NCBI GenBank assembly: GCA_002399025.1
Contig: DHCV01000038.1
Span: 1 to 64,000, forward strand
From: Bacteroidales bacterium UBA4893
GTDB lineage: Bacteria; Bacteroidota; Bacteroidia; Bacteroidales; P3
DNA: 64,000 nt
Reading direction: 5' to 3'
Numbering within the stretch: position 1 is the first letter of the stretch; each line of letters begins with the position of its first letter. Under the pieces are notes generated by a model. It saw nothing but the letters and a program-made list of their open reading frames with translations, was not told the origin of the DNA and ran no database searches. A program made the position numbers and the translations under genes. Of the stretch, positions 52,538 to 61,585 are shown in pieces.

Positions 52538-53401
52538 TTATCCTAAATAGGATTGGAGAATATGAGAACGAGAAGTGTGTTTTAGTCGGCGGATTGCTTT
52601 TTCTTTAATTTGACGTACTCTTTCACGAGTCAGATCAAATTGTTCTCCAATTTCATCTAAGGTCATTGGTGGATAGCCCTCTAATCCAAAAAACATCTTT
52701 AATATATCGGCTTCTTTTGGTGTGAGGGTCGAAATTGCCCTATTTATTTCCATTCTCAAGCTTTCATACATTAGTTCTGCTTCTGGGGTTGTGGTTTCCT
52801 CACTACGCATAAAATCATACATGGTGTTGTCTTCATCGCTTAGCAAAGGTGCATCCATAGATAAGTGTTTTCCACTATGGCGAATGCTTTCTCTAACTTC
52901 TGCATCAGTTATATCAAGTTCTAAAGCAACTTCCTCTGGGTTTGGTGTTCTTTCAAATTCCTGTTCCAAACGAGCATAGGCTTTATTGATTTTGTTCAGA
53001 GAACCTATCTTATTGAGCGGAAGACGAACAATTCTACTCTGCTCTGCTAATGCTTGAAGAATGCTTTGGCGAATCCACCACACTGCATAGGAAATAAACT
53101 TAAATCCTCTTGTTTCATCGAAGCGTTGTGCAGCTTTAATCAATCCAAGATTTCCTTCATTTATTAAATCAGGAAGGCTCATCCCTTGATTTTGGTATTG
53201 CTTTGATACTGAAACAACAAAACGAAGATTAGCTTTAGTAAGTCTATCTAATGCAGCCTGATCGCCTTGCTTGATTTTTTGAGCTAAAAGAACTTCCTCT
53301 TCAGGAGAAATCATCTCTAACCTACCAATCTCTTGCAAATATTTATCTAAGGAGGTAATTTCACGATTTGTGAGCTGCTTAGTAATTTTTAATTGTCTCA
53401 T
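52538..53401 (-). CDS. rpoD: Primary RNA polymerase sigma factor, short Bacteroidota form
   Basis: A 287-residue sigma-70 family protein lacking region 1.1 and the non-conserved insert, as is usual for the Bacteroidota housekeeping sigma. Region 1.2 has SLDKYLQEIGRLEMISPEEE. Region 2 has NLRFVVSVSKQYQNQGMSL, DLINEGNLGLIKAAQRFDE and FKFISYAVWWIRQSI, the -7-binding part. Region 3 begins RIVRLPLNKIG, and region 4.2 has DEIGEQFDLTRERVRQIKEK and the ending RRLKHTSRSHIL. It should recognise the TAnnTTTG elements listed here. nadD lies 54 bp upstream on the same strand. Confidence 0.95.
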   Translation of the reverse strand: MRQLKITKQLTNREITSLDKYLQEIGRLEMISPEEEVLLAQKIKQGDQAALDRLTKANLRFVVSVSKQYQNQGMSLPDLINEGNLGLIKAAQRFDETRGFKFISYAVWWIRQSILQALAEQSRIVRLPLNKIGSLNKINKAYARLEQEFERTPNPEEVALELDITDAEVRESIRHSGKHLSMDAPLLSDEDNTMYDFMRSEETTTPEAELMYESLRMEINRAISTLTPKEADILKMFFGLEGYPPMTLDEIGEQFDLTRERVRQIKEKAIRRLKHTSRSHILQSYLG

Positions 53402-53455
53402 TTATATATGTTTTATTTATATCTAATTAACTATGCACTCTTACGAAACTTTATC

Positions 53456-54055
53456 TTAAGAGTTACAATAATATTTATTTTTTTCTATTTCTCTCCTAAC
53501 ACTTTCTGGTAAAAGATATTGTATTGATTTTTTATTTCTAATATTATCTCTTATCAGGGTTGAAGATATTTCAATTTCTGGGGCATTAATTCTTTGTATT
53601 GTAGTTGTTTTCCCAAACTTATTTGAAATATTTTTTGGTCGAGGATATACAATTATTCTGTAGTCTTTAATAATGTCTTTATAATCTTTCCATTTCTCAA
53701 AACTTTCAAGATTATCCTCCCCAATGATAATGCTGAATTCATTGTTTTTATGCTTCTCTTTCAAATAGTTTAGAGTGTTTATTGTGAAGGAAGGCTTTGG
53801 GAGATAAAATTCAACATCGCAAGCTGAGAATTTCTTATTATTTCTAATGGCGAGCTTGACTAATTTCAACCTATGTTCTTCTTCTAAAAGTTCTTGCGAG
53901 TTTTTTAGAGGGTTATGAGGAGAGACTACAAACCAAATCTTATCAACAAAATCATTCTCAACAATATAATTAGCAATTATAAGATGCCCTAGGTGGATTG
54001 GATTGAAGCTCCCAAAGAAAAGTCCTATTTGTTGTTTTTTTTTGTTTGATAACAT
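53456..54055 (-). CDS. nadD: Nicotinate-nucleotide adenylyltransferase
   Basis: A 199-residue nucleotidyltransferase that turns nicotinate mononucleotide into deamido-NAD. The active-site loop IGLFFGSFNPIHLGHLIIAN, with the GSFNPxHxGH signature, is near residue 15, and the second signature ISSTLIRDNIRN is near the C-terminus. The middle has VSPHNPLKNSQELL and FSIIIGEDNLESFEKWKDY. It starts about 100 bp after ridA's stop on the same strand, with a terminator between, and is followed by rpoD. The start chosen gives a natural N-terminus with a basic leader (MLSNKKKQQ). Confidence 0.94.
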   Translation of the reverse strand: MLSNKKKQQIGLFFGSFNPIHLGHLIIANYIVENDFVDKIWFVVSPHNPLKNSQELLEEEHRLKLVKLAIRNNKKFSACDVEFYLPKPSFTINTLNYLKEKHKNNEFSIIIGEDNLESFEKWKDYKDIIKDYRIIVYPRPKNISNKFGKTTTIQRINAPEIEISSTLIRDNIRNKKSIQYLLPESVRREIEKNKYYCNS

Positions 54056-54099
54056 ACAAGAAATTAATACGAAAGAATTTACTAAATGTTTGAGAAAAA

Positions 54100-54133
54100 G
54101 AAGAAGTTACCCATAAAATTAGATAACTTCTTC
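54100..54133 (-). terminator. Terminator of the M6 protease-ridA unit
   Basis: Perfect 10-bp arms GAAGAAGTTA / TAACTTCTTC around a 14-base loop, 22 bases after the ridA stop. The minus-strand flank is TTTTTCTCAAA. Confidence 0.8.
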
Positions 54134-54155
54134 TCGTTAAAAAAGGGAACAATAA

Positions 54156-54542
54156 TTATTCCGCCTTATAAGCTATTGCTTCAATCTCAACCAATACTCC
54201 CAAAGGCAGTTTTTCAACTGCATAAGTTGCTCTTGCAGGTTGGTTTTCAGTAAAGTATTCTGCATATATTGCATTCATTGCGGCAAAGTCATCCATTGTA
54301 TTTAATAAACAAGTTGTCTTTACAACGTCTTTCATGGTATAGCCTGCAGCCTCAACAATTGCTTTAATGTTTTTTAGTGCTTGATGAGTTTGTTCTACAA
54401 TCTCCCCCTCAACTACTTTTCCTGTTTGAGGGACAATTGGGGTTTGGCCAGAAATAAATAATAATCCATTGTCTAATTTAATAGCTTGGCTATATGGTCC
54501 AATAGCCTTTGGAGCATTCTCTGTGCTAATTACCTTTTTCAT
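54156..54542 (-). CDS. RidA-family reactive intermediate deaminase
   Basis: A 128-residue RidA/YjgF protein that hydrolyses reactive enamine or imine intermediates from PLP enzymes. Family marks are ISTENAPKAIGPYSQAIKLD at the N-terminus, LLFISGQTPIVPQTGKVV, VVKTTCLLNTMDDFAAMNAI and the catalytic-site segment QPARATYAVEKLPLGVLVEI. The catalytic Arg (in PARAT) and the late Glu are present. Its start is 11 bp from the stop of the M6 protease gene on the same strand, so it is probably transcribed from that promoter despite the unrelated role. Confidence 0.94.
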   Translation of the reverse strand: MKKVISTENAPKAIGPYSQAIKLDNGLLFISGQTPIVPQTGKVVEGEIVEQTHQALKNIKAIVEAAGYTMKDVVKTTCLLNTMDDFAAMNAIYAEYFTENQPARATYAVEKLPLGVLVEIEAIAYKAE

Positions 54543-54553
54543 TTTTAATTATA

Positions 54554-57502
54554 TTACTTATTAATTATTATTGTTTTAGTTGTTTGTTTGTCTTGGTAAG
54601 AAATGCTTAGTACATAGGTTCCATTTTCAAAATTAGTTAAATCTAACTCCTTATCATTAATGGTTGTATTTTCGTATTTTACAACTTGACCTAAACTATT
54701 TATAATTCTTAGATTTACAGGCAGGTTATAAGAAGAGCTAATCTTAATTATACCCTTACTTGGATTAGGATATACCTTCATTTGAATATTAAGCTCAATA
54801 TCATTTAATGATAGTGGGTACTTTACAAAAATTTCTCTCTCGGAAGAATATACAGAAGGGCAGTTATCTTTCTGAACCTTTACTCTATAAGTATAATTTC
54901 CAGTTGAGTCAAGAGTTTGTGTTAATTGAGATGTTGAATGATCAATGATTGTCCAATCTTGATTATCTTTCTTTCTTTCCCAATTAACAATTGTTCCTAT
55001 ATGTGTTGTTAAACGAATCGTTCCGGTTGTCGAGTTAATATTAATAGTATCATTTGGAGAATTGAGAACTCCTCCCCAAGAGTTTTTAATATTAATAAGA
55101 ATTGTATTTGAAGTATCCTTTAAATTATTTGAGAATGTAATTCTACGATAAAAAGTACTATCTGTAATTAATTCTGGTTGGTAGTTAGCTTGATCACTAG
55201 TTTGAGTTGCATCAGACCAAGAACCATTTCTTACTTTTTGTTCCCATTTATAAGTAAAGTTTCCATGACCTCCAGTTGGAACTTGTCCAATAAGTTCATT
55301 AGGTGTTCCTTGACCACAAAACTCTTGATTATTTGAAATTGTATTATTAACAATTGCAGGGAAGGTTGTTGTGAAACTCTTTCTTGAGCCATATTTTGTC
55401 CCTATAGAAGTTGTTATATAAGATCTGTAATAATAGGTTGTTTGTTCTGACAATCCTCCAAGAACATAAGAATATGCTCCTAAGGTTGGATCTGTTAATG
55501 TTAGAACACTATCATTTTCAATTGTTGGAGAATCTGATGAATTAGTTGAATAAACGAATCCTTTTGTTATCAATGGTGCGTCACCAACACTTATAAGCGA
55601 TGCATTTAATGTTGCTCCATTATTATTTACATTGGTAGGATTAGAAGTAAGTAATGTTCCCAAACCATCTGTGGTGTTAAAGCTCAGGACTTCACTTGCA
55701 AGGCTCATTATTGAGGCATTTGAAGCATAAGCTCTGTAATAAATGGTTGAGCTATAAGGAAGAGAGGTAAGATTTGCAGAGAATGATGAGTCGGCTGTTG
55801 TTGATATTACTTTTGTTCCACTTACAGAGTTTACACTGTCTGGATTAGTATGCCAATAAAATCCTCTTTCAGTAATCGATTCAATCCCTAAATAAATAAT
55901 TGAACCGTTAACGGTTGCAGAGCTTCCTCTTATAGATTCAGTATCTACTCCTAAGGTTCTAACCTGTGGAGAATTTGACATATAATCAAATGTCATTGTT
56001 GAATCATTAATATATGTAATATGAGTTATAGGTTTATTTACAAGAGTTCCATTCTTTAGGGCAGTTGAAGGAGTTGAGGAATTGGTAAAGTAGTTTTGTC
56101 CACTTGCTCCACCAAATGGAGCTAATGCAGTTGAATTATGTGCAAGATTTCCGGTTGCAACCTCTATATAAAATCCTCTATCAGCAGGATTAACATTGAT
56201 TTCATTATAATAGAAAGCATTTGTACCTTCTAATTTATTCTTATCTCCGTGATAAATTAACATCCCATTTCCAGGAATATAAGCATCCCATCCTTTTTGT
56301 TTTCTGTGCTCAATTAGGAAATACTCTGATGGACTAATATCAACCCTATAAGAAATCAATGAGTCCGCAGTACAAGGTAAAACATTTGATGAAGTGTTCG
56401 TTAGGGTGATAGGGTCTCCCCAACCCAATATTTCTCTTTCCCAAGCATTCAAATATGGTGGAGTATTATGATTATTATTATAACTTCCTGATGCCATCAA
56501 ACACCATGTGTCTGGAGTTGCTGCAGTTCCTCCACTTGAAGTATAATCAGTATCATATAAATCCATTAGTCCTAAGGCATGTCCCATTTCATGACACATT
56601 GTTCCTATTCCGTCCATTTGTGAAGAACTTTTCTTTTCAGCAGAACAAGAATAGCTTGAAAATTGAACACCATCTTTAAGAATACTATTTGACACATAGG
56701 ATTTATGAGGCCAAATTTCGCTTGTGTTTCCTGTTGAGGACTGTGCCTGACCAGCAAAAACAAAGTGAATGTTTGAAACCCTTGTTTCTCCATTTCTATA
56801 TTGTGAGAAATTGACTGATGGGTCAACAAGTGTTAGGGCTCCATTTACAAAAGCTCCCATTCCTCCTCCACCTGCAGCATAATAGGCTGAAGTATTAGGA
56901 AGGGTAACTGGACCAACAACATCAATTATCATTTCCAAAGCTCCTCCTGAATTATCATAATAATAATCTCTAACACTTCCTGTTGCTCCGTTCAAATTGT
57001 AGCCAACTTGGTTACACATTGTGTTGAAATCACTTTGAGTATAGGTAAAAGGTTTATCTGAAAAAGCAACCAAGATAAGTAGTAGGCGAACCTGTCCTGT
57101 GGTAACTGCCTTTTGAGAATTTTCTGTCTGATATAATTTTTTTCTTTCTTGAATTTGACTTTCACTAAAATGCAAATTATGTGGGAGAGTGCTTAAGAAT
57201 AATCTTTCTTCTGCAGTTCTTTCATTAGGATTTGATGCAATATAATTTGAAGGAATTAAGTCTCCCCTTTCGTTTAATTGTCCATAAACAAATACATTTT
57301 CACTATTTCTAATTAATGTATATTCATCAATTGAAGATGCCCAATTTACCTTTTCATCACCTTTTAGGGTTAAGGTTATTGTTTTTCCCTGAGGTTGTTT
57401 TATTGTAATTGGTTTTGGATTTGCTGGTATTGCAAATAGATTTACGCTAACAAAAGATATTAGCAACATAATTGTGAATTGTTTCAAAAAGCTTGTCTTC
57501 AT
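54554..57502 (-). CDS. Secreted M6-family metalloprotease with T9SS type A sorting domain
   Basis: A 982-residue exported protease. Signal: MKTSFLKQFTIMLLISFVSVNLFA. A propeptide-like region (to about residue 130) with LRGD-free beta text precedes the M6 catalytic domain, which starts at RLLLILVAFSDKPFTY. The zinc site is complete, HEMGHALGLMD (His304, Glu305, His308, Asp314). A C-terminal region includes two or three FN3-like units with GFYWHTNPDSVNS and FTYKWEQKVRNG. The last 75 residues (MKVYPNPSKGIIKISSSYNL to IIINK) are a type A sorting domain. The enzyme should be released or surface-bound and digest external protein. The promoter -7 element is at 57551-57558. ridA follows in the same transcript. 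Confidence 0.93.
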   Translation of the reverse strand: MKTSFLKQFTIMLLISFVSVNLFAIPANPKPITIKQPQGKTITLTLKGDEKVNWASSIDEYTLIRNSENVFVYGQLNERGDLIPSNYIASNPNERTAEERLFLSTLPHNLHFSESQIQERKKLYQTENSQKAVTTGQVRLLLILVAFSDKPFTYTQSDFNTMCNQVGYNLNGATGSVRDYYYDNSGGALEMIIDVVGPVTLPNTSAYYAAGGGGMGAFVNGALTLVDPSVNFSQYRNGETRVSNIHFVFAGQAQSSTGNTSEIWPHKSYVSNSILKDGVQFSSYSCSAEKKSSSQMDGIGTMCHEMGHALGLMDLYDTDYTSSGGTAATPDTWCLMASGSYNNNHNTPPYLNAWEREILGWGDPITLTNTSSNVLPCTADSLISYRVDISPSEYFLIEHRKQKGWDAYIPGNGMLIYHGDKNKLEGTNAFYYNEINVNPADRGFYIEVATGNLAHNSTALAPFGGASGQNYFTNSSTPSTALKNGTLVNKPITHITYINDSTMTFDYMSNSPQVRTLGVDTESIRGSSATVNGSIIYLGIESITERGFYWHTNPDSVNSVSGTKVISTTADSSFSANLTSLPYSSTIYYRAYASNASIMSLASEVLSFNTTDGLGTLLTSNPTNVNNNGATLNASLISVGDAPLITKGFVYSTNSSDSPTIENDSVLTLTDPTLGAYSYVLGGLSEQTTYYYRSYITTSIGTKYGSRKSFTTTFPAIVNNTISNNQEFCGQGTPNELIGQVPTGGHGNFTYKWEQKVRNGSWSDATQTSDQANYQPELITDSTFYRRITFSNNLKDTSNTILINIKNSWGGVLNSPNDTININSTTGTIRLTTHIGTIVNWERKKDNQDWTIIDHSTSQLTQTLDSTGNYTYRVKVQKDNCPSVYSSEREIFVKYPLSLNDIELNIQMKVYPNPSKGIIKISSSYNLPVNLRIINSLGQVVKYENTTINDKELDLTNFENGTYVLSISYQDKQTTKTIIINK

Positions 57503-57550
57503 TAATTTCTCGTTCGTTTTAATATAATAATTTTATTTATTTCAAACTGG

Positions 57551-57558
57551 CAAAAATA
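57551..57558 (-). promoter_or_regulatory. -7 promoter element of the M6 protease gene
   Basis: TATTTTTG on the minus strand, 48 bases before the ATG at 57502. Confidence 0.5.
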
Positions 57559-57638
57559 CAAATAAAAAACGTAAAAAAAGTTATTATTATATTTTATTGT
57601 CTTTATTATGACAAAGAATATTGATTTTCCTTACAAAA

Positions 57639-57668
57639 AAAGGAGCTTGCAAAACTGCAAGCTCCTTT
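57639..57668 (-). terminator. Terminator of the 752-residue T9SS gene
   Basis: Perfect 13-bp arms AAAGGAGCTTGCA / TGCAAGCTCCTTT with an AAAC-type loop, 22 bases after the stop. The minus-strand flank is TTTTGTAAGG. Confidence 0.96.
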
Positions 57669-57689
57669 ACATTATCTATAAATTATGAA

Positions 57690-59948
57690 TTATTTATTGA
57701 TAACAAGTTTTTTAGTTTCCTTAACTCCATTTACATTGATTGTATAGAAGTAAGTACCATTATTAAAGTTTTTAGTATCTAATGAAACTCTATTTACAGT
57801 GTTAGCTGCTTTATTGCCTTCATTTAACTTTACTAATTCTCTTCCCATAATATCAGTTACAACAATAACAACATTAGCATTTGAAGTTAATGCGTATTCT
57901 ATTGTAGTTTCATTTTGTGCAGGGTTAGGGTAAGCATTTAGGTTAAATGATGGAGTTGTTTGAGCTACACCATTGATTGAAAGTGGATTTCTTGAAACCA
58001 TCAAACGAATCATTGGAGAGTTTAAATTTGAGTACCAATCACCGAAAGGATATCCCCAAGCATAACCTTCAGATTCTTGACCTGGTGTCATAACTATTTG
58101 AGCCCACCAATCATAAGTTTTGAAAGTAGGGAAATAATCTTTATCATCCTTTGCAACATAGAATCTTCCATCATCTAATAATTTGTAGCAAGCATAGTAT
58201 AATTGTCCTGGACGTAGTAATACGTTTTCTTCAACAAATGGCAAATAAACTGAACTATAGTCAGTTGACCATTCTCTTGCATCTGGATTTGTGAATACTC
58301 CATTGTTTAATCCTTCATTAATAACTGTAACTTCAGATTGTGCACCTGCAGGAACGATTAAAGCATCAGCAACTGTTCCTTCAGTAAAGTCATAATATTT
58401 TAGAGAAACTTGAACTCTTAATCCTGCATCGCATGAGTCAGCAGCTGGAACGATTTCAACTCCCTTTGCATAAATTGCATTTCCTGGAGTAGTGTCTAAG
58501 TCAATAGGAGTCACGAAACGATTACATACTTCATATCCACCATTAACTGCACCTGGAGCATTATCAGATATATATCCACCATCAAAACCATATGCCCAAG
58601 TAGCTCCTTCAATTAGAACATCAGCGTCAGATGCCCAACGAGCTTTTCCAGCAGGATCGGTTGAAGCAGGCATTTCAGAAACTCTGTAATATAATGAGTC
58701 TTCCATTGGTAAAGTTTGATAATTTGTACTATCTATTGATTGAAGATATTTAACTCCAGTTGAAAGACCATAAAGTCCTGGTACTTCATTATATAATCTA
58801 GCACCTTGTGTTTCCATTTCAATATGTCTTCTAATGTCATAACCAGTAGTTGAACCTGTGTTATCAACAACAGTATCAACTCTTGTATCGGGTGTAATAT
58901 TTTGCATTACTGAACGATTAATTACAGAAGGAACTAAAGCTCCAAAAACATATGGAAATTCTAAATTTGTTGCTTGATGAGTTAATTCTTCATTATAAGC
59001 ATTGAATAAAGTGTTACCACCTGTATTTTCAATTGTAGAGATAAAGAATACTGAGTCTAACTTCATAAAAGAAGGAACTACTCCATAAGCTGCATAGAAG
59101 TGTTTTGTAGAAAGAACATTCATTCTATATTCAGGTCCATCATAAACATTAACCTCATCTATAATCCAACGGTAACCTGCTGGAAGATTAGTTTGAGGAA
59201 TTTGTTCACATAAATATCTAAAACGAATAAAAAGTGCTTCTTTATCTACTGAGTTTGCAACAGGAAGAGTAACAATTTTTTGACCACGAGCTTCTTCATT
59301 TACAGCAAAATCAATACCATTTATATTGATTTCGATTGAATCGTAAGTTGTAAAATTAGGATCAGTACTATAATCAATAAAATAACGGTCTCTGTTGAAA
59401 CGCATTGTGTATTGATTAAAAACTACATCAACTGTATTAAAATTAGTAGTTTCAAAACCATCAGTTAGTCTAATTGCTGCATTAAATGCTTTTGTGTTAA
59501 CTTGACCATCAGCATAGAAAACTTCCAAAGGAGAAATTAATGCAAATCCATCACCAACTTCACCACTTAGCAATTGTGTAAACCAATAATAACCACGAGT
59601 AGACATTCCAAAATATTGGAATAATCTTGGATAAGTTGATTGAAGAATTGTAGTAGAAGCTGCTGTTGTGTCTAATACACGCCATTGACCTTGGTTAGTT
59701 CCACCAGTGTGACCTGGAAGATTTTGAATAACATATTGGTTAGCATCGTTAAACTTAACTGTCATAACAGGTTCACCATAGGTGAAATCCTTTCTTAAGT
59801 TTTCTGATTGCTTTTTGTTAGGAGTTATTTCAGAAGTTGATATAGCCTTATCTTTATTAGGCGCATAATCCTTTGAAATAAACCTTTGTGCATTTGCACT
59901 TGTAGCTCCAATAACAAGAGCCGCAATAAGTAAGATTGTTCTTTTCAT
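57690..59948 (-). CDS. Secreted protein with T9SS type A sorting domain, unknown function
   Basis: A 752-residue exported protein with signal MKRTILLIAALVIGATSANAQ. The long middle part has no recognised domain. It is rich in beta strands and contains FRYLCEQIPQTNLPAGYRW and IDEVNVYDGPEYRMN, plus later LRPGQLYYACYKLLDDGR. A choice-of-anchor-like region with DSIEININGIDFAVNEEARG is also seen. The last 75 residues (LNAYPNPAQNETTIEYALT to KKLVINK) are a type A sorting domain. It is a monocistronic unit with its own promoter and terminator. No enzymatic signature was seen. Confidence 0.88.
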   Translation of the reverse strand: MKRTILLIAALVIGATSANAQRFISKDYAPNKDKAISTSEITPNKKQSENLRKDFTYGEPVMTVKFNDANQYVIQNLPGHTGGTNQGQWRVLDTTAASTTILQSTYPRLFQYFGMSTRGYYWFTQLLSGEVGDGFALISPLEVFYADGQVNTKAFNAAIRLTDGFETTNFNTVDVVFNQYTMRFNRDRYFIDYSTDPNFTTYDSIEININGIDFAVNEEARGQKIVTLPVANSVDKEALFIRFRYLCEQIPQTNLPAGYRWIIDEVNVYDGPEYRMNVLSTKHFYAAYGVVPSFMKLDSVFFISTIENTGGNTLFNAYNEELTHQATNLEFPYVFGALVPSVINRSVMQNITPDTRVDTVVDNTGSTTGYDIRRHIEMETQGARLYNEVPGLYGLSTGVKYLQSIDSTNYQTLPMEDSLYYRVSEMPASTDPAGKARWASDADVLIEGATWAYGFDGGYISDNAPGAVNGGYEVCNRFVTPIDLDTTPGNAIYAKGVEIVPAADSCDAGLRVQVSLKYYDFTEGTVADALIVPAGAQSEVTVINEGLNNGVFTNPDAREWSTDYSSVYLPFVEENVLLRPGQLYYACYKLLDDGRFYVAKDDKDYFPTFKTYDWWAQIVMTPGQESEGYAWGYPFGDWYSNLNSPMIRLMVSRNPLSINGVAQTTPSFNLNAYPNPAQNETTIEYALTSNANVVIVVTDIMGRELVKLNEGNKAANTVNRVSLDTKNFNNGTYFYTINVNGVKETKKLVINK

Positions 59949-60008
59949 GATTAATTTTTGTTTTTGTTAAAACTTATTTGATTAATTTTTTTCAGTATTT
60001 ACAACTTG

Positions 60009-60016
60009 CAAATATA
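60009..60016 (-). promoter_or_regulatory. -7 promoter element of the 752-residue T9SS gene
   Basis: TATATTTG on the minus strand, 60 bases before the ATG at 59948. Confidence 0.5.
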
Positions 60017-60079
60017 CTACTGAATTTTGGAAAAACAAACTTTTTCTAATTTTTTTAACTTTTTAGAGAGAGAAAATAG

Positions 60080-60087
60080 TAATTTTG
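60080..60087 (+). promoter_or_regulatory. -7 promoter element of mpl
   Basis: TAATTTTG on the plus strand, 20 bases before the ATG at 60108. It is divergent from the element at 60009-60016. Confidence 0.6.
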
Positions 60088-60107
60088 CAAGTAAATAAAC
60101 AAGTTTT

Positions 60108-61463
60108 ATGAAAATACACTTTATTGCAATTGGAGGGAGTGCAATGCATAATTTAGCCATTGCCCTACACAAAAAAGGATATATTATTAGCGGTTCCGAT
60201 GATGAGATTTTTAACCCTGCTAAGTCCAAATTGGAGAAATATGGTCTATTACCAAAAGAAATAGGCTGGAATAGAGATAATATTAATGATGATTTGGATG
60301 CAATTATATTGGGTATGCATGCAAAAAAAGATAATCCAGAACTAATAAAGGCTCAAGAAATGAACCTTAAGATTTATTCCTATCCAGAGTTTCTATATGA
60401 AATGTCTAAGGATAAAATAAGAATTGTGATTGGGGGAAGTCATGGGAAAACAACCATTACTGCAATGATTCTTCATGTTTTGAACAAGATGAATATTGAT
60501 ACTGATTATATGGTTGGGGCACAGCTTGAAGGTTTTGAGGTTATGGTTAGAATAAGCGAAAAGGCAAAATATATGGTTTTGGAGGGAGACGAATACCTTA
60601 CATCCCCTATTGACCTTCGACCTAAATTTCATCTTTATAAACCAAACATTGCTCTAATAAGTGGTATTGCTTGGGATCATATTAATGTATTCCCTACTTT
60701 TGAAATATATGTTGAGCAGTTTAGGATTTTCTGTGAAAAGATTGAGGGAAGTGGTTCTTTGGTTTATTGCAGGGAAGACGAAAGGGTTAAAGAGGTTTCT
60801 GAGAATGCAAGAAAAGACATCAAAAAACTCCCATATGGAATAATTCCTCATAAGATTGAAAATGGAATAACAACTATTATTTGGAAGGGTAAAGAATATG
60901 AAATGTCTGTTTTTGGCAAGCATAATTTGATGAATCTTTATGGAGCAATGCTGATTTGTGAGGAGATTGGTATTAGTAATGAGGATTTTTTAAGTTCAAT
61001 AAGCAGTTTTACAGGTGCCTCCAAACGATTGGAATTGGTAAAGAAAAATGATAATGTTGCAATATATAAGGATTTTGCACATTCTCCTTCCAAACTAAAA
61101 GCAACAATTTCGGCTCTTAAGGAGCAGTATCTACAAAGAAAACTCGTTGCAGCAATGGAACTTCACACATTTAGCAGTTTGACCAAGGAGTTTCTTTTAG
61201 AATATAAAGGAGCTATGGATGAGGCAGACATTGCAATAGTTTATTTTAATCCTCATACTATTGCCCACAAAAGACTCCCACCCATTACTCCTGAGCAAGT
61301 TTATTCATCATTTGGACGAAAAGATATTATAATTTGTACTGACTCTAATGAAGTGATTGAAGTCATTAAGAGCCAAAAATGGGAAAATAGGAACTTATTA
61401 ATGATGAGTTCTGGAAATTTTGATGGTATTAGTTTTGAGAAATTAGCTTTAGAAATTATTTAA
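60108..61463 (+). CDS. mpl: UDP-N-acetylmuramate:L-alanyl-gamma-D-glutamyl-meso-diaminopimelate ligase
   Basis: A 451-residue Mur ligase that joins recycled cell-wall tripeptide to UDP-MurNAc. The N-terminal Rossmann motif HFIAIGGSAMHNLA differs from MurC (which has GIGG.GMS) and fits Mpl. The ATP P-loop is GGSHGKTTITAMI, near residue 113. The Mg-site VLEGDEYLTS, the middle AWDHINVFPTFE and the C-terminal YKDFAHSPSKLKATISAL are typical. The length matches the family. The enzyme belongs to peptidoglycan recycling in the cytosol. It is convergent with the LPG-synthase-type gene, with a shared terminator. Confidence 0.94.
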   Translation: MKIHFIAIGGSAMHNLAIALHKKGYIISGSDDEIFNPAKSKLEKYGLLPKEIGWNRDNINDDLDAIILGMHAKKDNPELIKAQEMNLKIYSYPEFLYEMSKDKIRIVIGGSHGKTTITAMILHVLNKMNIDTDYMVGAQLEGFEVMVRISEKAKYMVLEGDEYLTSPIDLRPKFHLYKPNIALISGIAWDHINVFPTFEIYVEQFRIFCEKIEGSGSLVYCREDERVKEVSENARKDIKKLPYGIIPHKIENGITTIIWKGKEYEMSVFGKHNLMNLYGAMLICEEIGISNEDFLSSISSFTGASKRLELVKKNDNVAIYKDFAHSPSKLKATISALKEQYLQRKLVAAMELHTFSSLTKEFLLEYKGAMDEADIAIVYFNPHTIAHKRLPPITPEQVYSSFGRKDIIICTDSNEVIEVIKSQKWENRNLLMMSSGNFDGISFEKLALEII

Positions 61464-61520
61464 ACGAAGGTTATTCAAAAATAAAAGGGACTTATTTGGA
61501 AATATCTCTGAGATAATTTG
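61461..61520. repeat. Short mixed palindromic array, 20-22 bp period
   Basis: Three different words at even spacing: AAACGAAGGTT (centre about 61467), AAAAGGGACTTATTT (centre 61489) and the perfect palindrome TATCTCTGAGATA (61503-61515, centre 61509). They correspond to the words at 27020-27081, 50748-50832 and 35381-35459 respectively. Confidence 0.7.
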
Positions 61521-61562
61521 AAAAAGTCGGGGAATAAATTTATTTATCTCCCGACTTTTTTT
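61521..61562. terminator. Bidirectional terminator between mpl and the LPG-synthase-type gene
   Basis: Arms AAAAAGTCGGG / CCCGACTTTTT (11 bp) with a T-run on the plus strand and a matching A-run at the other side, so it can serve both convergent genes. Confidence 0.9.
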
Positions 61563-61585
61563 GATTAGAATATATATAGGATTTA

